Below, piece by piece: positions 58,807 to 64,000 of a stretch of DNA of 64,000 nucleotides. Position 1 is the stretch's first letter; every line of letters starts with the position of its first letter. The translations under genes were made by a program, and so were the position numbers. The DNA is taken from positions 3,936,501-4,000,500 of the forward strand of contig NZ_JAPEPO010000001.1 in NCBI RefSeq assembly GCF_026340095.1, written 5' to 3'. The notes below the pieces were generated by a model. It was given only the letters and a program-made list of their open reading frames with translations, had not been told where the DNA came from and searched no databases. Source of the stretch: Streptomyces sp. NBC_01446 (GTDB lineage: Bacteria > Actinomycetota > Actinomycetes > Streptomycetales > Streptomycetaceae).

Positions 58807-60222
58807 TCACGCCCAGGTGATCAATCGCTTCGGCTGCTCAAGAATCGCCGCTACGTCCGCCAGCACCTTCGAGCCCAGTTCCCCGTCCACCAGGCGGTGG
58901 TCGAAGGAGAGGGCCAGGGTGGTGACCTGGCGGGGCTTCACCTTGCCCTTGTGGACCCAGGGCTGGAGCTTGATCGCGCCTACGGCGAGGATCGCGGGCT
59001 CGCCCGGGTTCAGGATCGGGGTGCCCGTGTCGACACCGAAGACTCCGACGTTCGTGATCGTCACCGTGCCGCCCTGCATGGCACCCGGCGATGTCTTGCC
59101 CTCGCGGGCCGTCGACACCAACTCGCCCAGTGCCGTCGCCAGTTCGGGCAGGGTTTTGGCGTGCGCGTCCTTGATGTTCGGCACGATCAGACCGCGCGGT
59201 GTGGCGGCGGCGATGCCCAGGTTCACGTAGTGCTTCCGGACGATCTCCTGGGCGGCCTCGTCCCAGGCGGCGCTGATCTCGGGGTTCCGCTTGATCGCGA
59301 CGAGCAGGGCCTTGGCGACGAGCAGCAGCGGGTTGACCCGCAGCCCCTGCATCTCCTTGTCGGCCTTGAGCTCCTCGACGAGCTTCATCGTCCGCGTCAC
59401 GTCGACCGTCACGAACTCGGTGACGTGCGGCGCGGTGAAGGCGGAGCCCACCATCGCGGCCGCGGTCGCCTTGCGTACGCCCTTGACGGGGATGCGGGTC
59501 TCGCGGACGCCGTCCTGGACGCCGGCCGACGCGGCGGCGACCGGCTCCTGCGACTGTGCCTGGACCTGAACCTGTGCCTGTACCTGCGTCACGACCGGCT
59601 CGGGAGCCGGGGCGACGGCCGCGTGCACGTCCTCGCGGGTGATGACGCCGTCAGGACCGGACGGCGTGAGCGAGGCGAGGTCGACACCCAGATCCTTGGC
59701 CAGCTTGCGCACGGGCGGCTTGGCGAGCGGGCGCCCGTTCCCCTTCGCCAGAGCTTCCGGCGCGGGCGCGGGCGCGGGCTGCGTGACCGCCGGGGGGGCC
59801 GCCACCACGTCGCCCTTGCGCGGGCGGCGCTTCGTCGACGCCTCGGAAACCCCGTACCCCACAAGCACCGGCTGCCGCCTCTGAGGCGCGGGCTCGGGCT
59901 CGGGCGCCGTGGGCTCCGGCAGCGAAACGGGCGCGGGGGCAGCGGCCGCGGAACCGGATCCGCCCGCGACGTCCACCGCGATGATCACCTGCCCCACATC
60001 CACCGTCGTCCCCTCGGGGAAGCGCAGCTCGCGCACCACACCGTTGAACGGGATCGGCAGCTCGACGGCCGCCTTCGCCGTCTCCACCTCGCACACGACC
60101 TGCCCGTCGGTGACCGCGTCACCCGGCTGGACGTACCACTTGAGGATCTCGGCCTCGGTGAGTCCCTCGCCCACGTCGGGCATCTTGAACTCGGCCAGCG
60201 CAGCGTCTGTCATCGTCGTCAC
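58807..60222 (-). CDS. bkdC: Dihydrolipoamide acyltransferase E2 of branched-chain 2-oxoacid dehydrogenase
   Basis: 471 residues from GTG 60222: GGAGAGG lies just before it; ATG 60213 is an alternative. Lipoyl domain with the modified Lys50 in EVETAKA, Pro/Ala linker, E3/E1-binding domain ('KPPVRKLAKDLGVDLASLTPSG', 'GVITREDVHAA'), a second Gln/Val-rich linker ('VQAQVQVQAQSQ'), then the catalytic domain ending 'LSFDHRLVDGELG' with the His and Asp. Transfers the branched acyl group to CoA, making isovaleryl-, isobutyryl- and 2-methylbutyryl-CoA, the starters of branched fatty acids and polyketides. Third gene of the bkdABC operon. No E3 gene here; lpd elsewhere supplies it. Confidence 0.93.
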   Translation of the reverse strand: MTTMTDAALAEFKMPDVGEGLTEAEILKWYVQPGDAVTDGQVVCEVETAKAAVELPIPFNGVVRELRFPEGTTVDVGQVIIAVDVAGGSGSAAAAPAPVSLPEPTAPEPEPAPQRRQPVLVGYGVSEASTKRRPRKGDVVAAPPAVTQPAPAPAPEALAKGNGRPLAKPPVRKLAKDLGVDLASLTPSGPDGVITREDVHAAVAPAPEPVVTQVQAQVQVQAQSQEPVAAASAGVQDGVRETRIPVKGVRKATAAAMVGSAFTAPHVTEFVTVDVTRTMKLVEELKADKEMQGLRVNPLLLVAKALLVAIKRNPEISAAWDEAAQEIVRKHYVNLGIAAATPRGLIVPNIKDAHAKTLPELATALGELVSTAREGKTSPGAMQGGTVTITNVGVFGVDTGTPILNPGEPAILAVGAIKLQPWVHKGKVKPRQVTTLALSFDHRLVDGELGSKVLADVAAILEQPKRLITWA

Positions 60223-60232
60223 GGCCCTCTCC

Positions 60233-61213
60233 TCAGTACGCCAGCGAGCGGTCGACGGCATCGAGCACCCGGTCGAGGCCCGGCAGGTACTCATCCTCGA
60301 GGCGCGCCGGCGGGTACGGCACGTGATAGCCGCCGACCCGCAGCACGGGCGCCTCCAGATGGTAGAAGCAGCGCTCGGTGATCCGCGCGGCGATCTCCGC
60401 GCCCGTACCGAGGAAGACCGGGGCCTCGTGCACCACGACGAGCCGGCGGGTCTTCTCGACGGACTTCTGCACCGCGTCGAAGTCGATCGGCGACATGGAG
60501 CGCAGGTCGAGGACCTCCAGGGACTTGCCCTCCTCCTGGGCGGCCGCGGCCACCTCCAGGCAGACCTTCACCATCGGCCCGTACGCGACGAGCGTCAGAT
60601 CCGTGCCCTCGCGCACCGTGCGCGCGCCGTGCAGGGGCCCGGGGATCGCCTCGGTGTCGACCTCGCCCTTGTCCCAGTAGCGCCGCTTCGGCTCGAAGAA
60701 GATCACCGGGTCGTCGCTCTGGATGGCCTGCTGCATCATCCAGTACGCGTCCGACGAGTTCGACGGGGAGACCACCTTCAGGCCCGCCACGTGCGCGAAC
60801 AGCGCCTCCGGCGACTCCGAGTGGTGCTCGACCGCGCCGATGCCGCCGCCGTACGGGATCCGCACGACGACCGGCAGCTTGATCTTGCCGAGCGCGCGGG
60901 CGTGCATCTTCGCGAGCTGCGTGACGATCTGGTCGTACGCGGGGAAGACGAAACCGTCGAACTGGATCTCCACGACCGGCCGGTACCCGCGCAGCGCGAG
61001 GCCGATCGCCGTGCCGACGATGCCGGACTCGGCAAGCGGGGTGTCGATGACCCGGTCCTCGCCGAAGTCCTTCTGCAGCCCGTCCGTGACGCGGAAGACG
61101 CCGCCGAGCTTGCCGACGTCCTCACCCATGATGAGGACCTTGGGGTCGGTGTCGAGCGCCACGCGCAGCGACTCGTTGATCGCTTTCGCGAGCGGAAGCT
61201 TCTGTACCGCCAT
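60233..61213 (-). CDS. bkdB: Branched-chain 2-oxoacid dehydrogenase E1 beta
   Basis: 326 residues. Transketolase pyrimidine-binding domain with 'VLIMGEDVGKLGGVFRVTDGL' and 'DTPLAESGIVGTAIGLALRGYRPVVEIQF', then the transketolase C-terminal domain ('RTVREGTDLTLVAYGPMVKVCLEVA', 'LEVLDLRSMSPIDFDAVQKSVEKT'). Forms the alpha2beta2 decarboxylase with BkdA. Starts two bases after the bkdA stop; ten bases separate it from bkdC. Confidence 0.94.
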   Translation of the reverse strand: MAVQKLPLAKAINESLRVALDTDPKVLIMGEDVGKLGGVFRVTDGLQKDFGEDRVIDTPLAESGIVGTAIGLALRGYRPVVEIQFDGFVFPAYDQIVTQLAKMHARALGKIKLPVVVRIPYGGGIGAVEHHSESPEALFAHVAGLKVVSPSNSSDAYWMMQQAIQSDDPVIFFEPKRRYWDKGEVDTEAIPGPLHGARTVREGTDLTLVAYGPMVKVCLEVAAAAQEEGKSLEVLDLRSMSPIDFDAVQKSVEKTRRLVVVHEAPVFLGTGAEIAARITERCFYHLEAPVLRVGGYHVPYPPARLEDEYLPGLDRVLDAVDRSLAY

Positions 61214-61215
61214 GA

Positions 61216-62394
61216 TCAGTTGCCTCCCTCGGCATCGGAGAACGACGCCTGGTAGGCGGCGAACTGGGCACGCTCCTCGTCGACGAGCGAGTGCCCGTCC
61301 GCGTACGCGTTCTCGAAGATGGCCATCCGGTCCGGGTCCGGCATGGCCCGCACGACCTCGCGCACTCGAAGACCCAACGCTTCGCTCTCGGCCTCGAGTT
61401 CCGCGAAGAATCCCTCGTCCGTGTCAGTTTCGGACTCGAGATACGCGCGCAGGCGCAGGATCGGGTCCTTCGCCTCCCACGCCTCGCGCTCCTCGTCGGC
61501 CCGGTACTTCGACGGGTCGTCGGAGGTGGTGTGCGCGCCCATGCGGTACGTGAACGCCTCGACCAGCGTCGGCCCCTCACCCCTGCGGGCCCGCTCCAGG
61601 GCCCACTTGGTGACGGCCAGGCAGGCCAGCACGTCGTTGCCGTCGACGCGGACGCCGGGGAAGCCGTAGCCCTGCGCGCGCTGGTAGAGCGGCACCCGGG
61701 TCTGCTTCTCGGTCGGCTCCGAGATCGCCCACTGGTTGTTCTGGCAGAAGAACACGACGGGCGCGTTGTAGACCGCGGAGAACGTGAACGACTCGGCGAC
61801 GTCGCCCTGGCTGGAGGCGCCGTCACCGAAGTACGCGATCACCGCACTGTCCGCGCCGTCCTTGGCGACGCCCATGGCGTAGCCCGTGGCGTGCAGCGTC
61901 TGCGAGCCGATGACGATCGTGTACAGGTGGAAGTTGTTGCTGTTCGGGTCCCAGCCTCCGTTGTTCACGCCGCGGAACATGCCGAGCAGGTTCGTCGGAT
62001 CGACGCCCCTGCACCAGGCGACGCCGTGCTCGCGGTAGGTGGGGAAGACGTAGTCGTCGTCGCGCGTGGCGCGGCCCGAGCCGATCTGCGCGGCCTCCTG
62101 GCCGAGCAGCGAGGCCCACAGGCCCAGCTCGCCCTGTCGCTGCAGCGACGTGGCCTCCGCGTCGAAGCGGCGGGTGAGGACCATGTCGCGGTACAGGCCG
62201 CGCAGCTCGTCGGCCGTGATGTCCTCGACGAACGCGGCGTACTCGGCGTGCGCGGGGTCCTCCACGCGCCGGCCCTCGGGGCTCAACAGCTGAACGAGGT
62301 CGGGCGCTCCCGCCCCCGGGGACTTCTTCGCAGACTTTTTCGCAGCGGTGCGCTTGCGCGGCGTACGCGCGGCGGCATTGCTGTCCACGGTCAC
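61216..62394 (-). CDS. bkdA: Branched-chain 2-oxoacid dehydrogenase E1 alpha
   Basis: 392 residues from GTG 62394, which follows GGAGGAGCACAC; the longer open frame lacks a ribosome site. An Ala/Lys-rich lead (TPRKRTAAKKSAKKS) precedes the enzyme. The TPP motif is 'GDGASSQGDVAESFTFSAVYNAPVVFFCQNN', with GDG and NN 27 residues apart; 'YRMGAHTTSDDPSKYR' carries the phosphorylation-loop residues. Decarboxylates the keto acids of Val, Leu and Ile. First gene of the operon; a 14-bp palindrome lies about 230 bp upstream. Confidence 0.94.
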   Translation of the reverse strand: MTVDSNAAARTPRKRTAAKKSAKKSPGAGAPDLVQLLSPEGRRVEDPAHAEYAAFVEDITADELRGLYRDMVLTRRFDAEATSLQRQGELGLWASLLGQEAAQIGSGRATRDDDYVFPTYREHGVAWCRGVDPTNLLGMFRGVNNGGWDPNSNNFHLYTIVIGSQTLHATGYAMGVAKDGADSAVIAYFGDGASSQGDVAESFTFSAVYNAPVVFFCQNNQWAISEPTEKQTRVPLYQRAQGYGFPGVRVDGNDVLACLAVTKWALERARRGEGPTLVEAFTYRMGAHTTSDDPSKYRADEEREAWEAKDPILRLRAYLESETDTDEGFFAELEAESEALGLRVREVVRAMPDPDRMAIFENAYADGHSLVDEERAQFAAYQASFSDAEGGN

Positions 62395-62783
62395 GTGTGC
62401 TCCTCCGTCGGTCCGGCCCCCGGGTTCGCCGGGAAAGCCTGGGGGTCTCCCCCCGGCCTTTTGAGGGCCTGGGGAAGGCTCGCCTGATCCGTCCTGCGCA
62501 CGGGGTGGGTGCGACTCGGCCGGGTAAAGGCGTGACAGGTGTCCCGGCGAGCGCCCTGCACCCTGCACGTTACCCAGTGCCCCACATATCTGCGAAACCC
62601 CATCTGACCTGCGATTTTGCTTGGATATCCAAGTAAATCGAGCAACTGCGGAACACTCGCTGGTCAGACGCGGTCAAAGCACTGTTCGGAGCACCGGTCA
62701 CAAGCCTGGCAAGCGGCCGGAACACGGGCACGTTATCCCGGTCACCTCGGGCACGGGAAGAGCCAGTATGTGAGACTGGCCGC
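62395..62783. other. 389-bp divergent regulatory region between bkdA and the response regulator
   Basis: No gene found. It must hold both promoters. The most striking part is AT-rich (62610-62650) with the palindrome at 62620-62633. A Cys/Pro-rich frame in the left part is GC-driven noise. Confidence 0.6.
62620..62633. promoter_or_regulatory. CTTGGATATCCAAG palindrome (Lrp-type operator candidate)
   Basis: A perfect 14-bp palindrome flanked by GATTTT and TAAATC, giving near-symmetry over 27 bases in an AT-rich pocket. Length and AT-rich centre fit Lrp/AsnC-type sites, which control bkd operons in several bacteria. It is about 226 bp from the bkdA start and 150 bp from the response-regulator start. 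The binding protein is not encoded next to it. Confidence 0.5.
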
Positions 62784-63446
62784 GTGTCCGAAGACGGAAA
62801 AATTCGCGTATTTCTACTCGACGACCATGAAGTCGTACGCCGTGGAGTGCACGAGATGCTCTCCACGGAGGCGGACATCGAGGTCGTCGGAGAGGCCGGC
62901 ACGGCAGCCGACGCCATGGTCCGCATCCCCGCCACGCGCCCCGACGTCGCCGTCCTGGATGTGCGGCTCCCGGACGGCAGCGGCGTCGAGGTGTGCCGCG
63001 AGATCCGGTCCCAGGACGAGTCGATCAAGTGCCTGATGCTGACCTCGTTCGCCGACGACGAGGCACTCTTCGACGCGATCATGGCGGGCGCATCCGGCTA
63101 CGTACTGAAGGCCATCAGGGGGAACGAACTCCTGAACGCGGTCCGCGACGTCGCCGCCGGGAAGTCCCTGCTCGACCCCGTCGCCACCGCCCGCGTCCTC
63201 GAAAGGCTCCGCGACGGCGGCCGCGGCAAGGAGGACGACCGGCTCGCGAACCTGACCGACCAGGAGCGCAAGATCCTCGACCTGATCGGCGAGGGCCTGA
63301 CCAACCGGGTCATCGGGGAGCGCCTCCACCTCGCCGAGAAAACGATCAAGAATTACGTGTCCAGCCTGCTGTCGAAACTGGGCATGAAACGCCGCTCGCA
63401 GGCCGCCGCGTATGTGGCACGGCTGCAGGCCGAGAAGCACCACTGA
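62784..63446 (+). CDS. NarL/FixJ-type response regulator without adjacent kinase
   Basis: 220 residues from GTG 62784. Receiver domain with acidic pair Asp13-Asp14, phospho-acceptor Asp59 in VAVLDVRLPDG, Thr/Ser in 'MLTSFADDEAL' and Lys in 'GYVLKAIRGNEL'. LuxR-type HTH at the end: 'LTDQERKILDLIGEGLTNRVIGERLHLAEKTIKNYVSSLLSKLGMKRR'. The sequence is close to DevR/DosR-like regulators. No histidine kinase follows, so it is an orphan; from memory S. coelicolor has such an orphan (SCO3818) next to its bkd genes. Divergent from bkdA. Confidence 0.9.
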   Translation: MSEDGKIRVFLLDDHEVVRRGVHEMLSTEADIEVVGEAGTAADAMVRIPATRPDVAVLDVRLPDGSGVEVCREIRSQDESIKCLMLTSFADDEALFDAIMAGASGYVLKAIRGNELLNAVRDVAAGKSLLDPVATARVLERLRDGGRGKEDDRLANLTDQERKILDLIGEGLTNRVIGERLHLAEKTIKNYVSSLLSKLGMKRRSQAAAYVARLQAEKHH

Positions 63447-63520
63447 ATTCGGGACCTCCGTCCCTTTCACACGGGGCCGGGGCCTCTTTGCGGGACGCTT
63501 CCGCCGGCGCACCTGGAAAC

Positions 63521-63973
63521 ATGCCCTCCGAATTCCAGGAAGACCGTGCCCGGGAGAAGCGCGCCGTCGAGCTGATCGACAGCGTGGACCACGGCCGGGT
63601 GGCGACCAGCATGCGCGCGCTCCCCTTCCTCGCCCCGGCCCGCCACATCGTGGCGGACGGCCGGGTCGTCCTGCGGCTGCACAAGGGCTACGGCTACCAC
63701 CGGGCCTGCGCCGGCAGCGTCGTCGCGTACGGCGCCGACAACCTGAACCACGGCGGCCCCGCCGACGGCCACTGGTCGGTCCAGTTCGCCGGCACCTGCG
63801 AGGCCGTCGAACCGGCCCCCGGCGAACTCGACCTGTTCGGCCCCACGCCCCGCTTCGTCGACGGGGAGCCCTTCGACCTCGTCCATCCGCGGATCGAGCC
63901 CCAGTTCGTCACCGCGCACGAACCGACGGCCGGCGCCCGTCATCCGAAGCGGCCCTTTCACCACGTTCTGTAG
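63521..63973 (+). CDS. Pyridoxamine 5'-phosphate oxidase-like flavin-binding protein
   Basis: 150 residues from ATG 63521. The split-barrel pattern is visible: 'AVELIDSVDHGRVATSMRALPFLAPARHIVADGRVVLRLHKGYGYHRACAGSVVAYGAD', 'GHWSVQFAGTCEAVE', and 'RIEPQFVTAHEPT'. This belongs to the small PPOX/Rv-type F420- or FMN-binding proteins often near DevR-like regulators. Same strand as the regulator, 74 bp downstream, so perhaps co-regulated. Substrate unknown. Confidence 0.82.
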   Translation: MPSEFQEDRAREKRAVELIDSVDHGRVATSMRALPFLAPARHIVADGRVVLRLHKGYGYHRACAGSVVAYGADNLNHGGPADGHWSVQFAGTCEAVEPAPGELDLFGPTPRFVDGEPFDLVHPRIEPQFVTAHEPTAGARHPKRPFHHVL

Positions 63974-64000
63974 CCACCCACTACCCAGGGTGCCCTAACA

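Noticed and set aside
1..64000. CRISPR arrays, tRNA or rRNA genes
   Set aside because: No regularly spaced identical repeats and no cloverleaf or rRNA-like stretches were recognised by eye; a tRNAscan or Rfam search would be decisive.

Overview
This is high-GC DNA with the gene density, codon use and gene families of a Streptomyces chromosome: SARP regulators, snapalysin with its LysR partner, a Tat-exported PhoX phosphatase behind a PHO box, mycothiol-dependent-type proteins, and GTG/TTG starts with strong purine-rich ribosome sites. From memory, the order metG, small gene, aspS, PP2C phosphatase, AI-2E permease, FadE-type dehydrogenase, M18 peptidase, GntR, D-Ala-D-Ala carboxypeptidase, bkdC-bkdB-bkdA, orphan NarL-type regulator matches the S. 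coelicolor SCO379x to SCO3818 block, which lies in the chromosome core not far from oriC. No database was consulted.

Layout. 1-6.3 kb is an accessory, regulator-rich block: the 3' end of a probable TetR gene, an IS701-like 'transposase' that has lost its first catalytic aspartates, a small SARP, a LysR regulator divergent from a 14-TM efflux permease, a structured repeat and an MBL-fold hydrolase. 6.4-12.4 kb holds a secreted PL8 polysaccharide lyase, an acyl-CoA synthetase and small genes. 12.4-17.4 kb has a TM-helix channel-like protein, a deletion scar carrying two gene remnants, an orphan ParA/ParB pair and a protein made of two IclR regulators in tandem. 17.5-22.6 kb is a run of membrane proteins, partly in overlapping genes. 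22.7-26.6 kb is snpA/snpR and phoX.

26.8-36.1 kb carries a VWA protein with a long acidic repeat region, an alcohol dehydrogenase, metG and aspS; between the two synthetase genes lies an IS605-type insertion with an apparently intact TnpB and a truncated TnpA, which seems to have broken a small host gene. 36.2-50.8 kb holds a PAS-GAF-PP2C-HATPase phosphatase overlapping tail-to-tail with an AI-2E family permease (a near-perfect parS lies in the overlap), pirin, SseB-like protein, acyl-CoA dehydrogenase, aminopeptidase, an AfsR-type large SARP, a lipoprotein and a thioredoxin-NHL protein. 50.8-64 kb has a GlxA-type regulator, YihY, a tubby-like protein, a nitrilase-family amidase, a maleylpyruvate isomerase-family protein, a GntR-MFS operon, a DD-carboxypeptidase, the bkdABC branched-chain 2-oxoacid dehydrogenase operon and a response regulator.

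The items most worth follow-up are the catalytically dead IS701-like/SARP pair under a TetR-type operator, the 158-bp structured repeat, the TnpB with its predicted guide RNA, the orphan ParAB with a possible internal centromere palindrome, and the parS-like site. No tRNA, rRNA or CRISPR array was seen.
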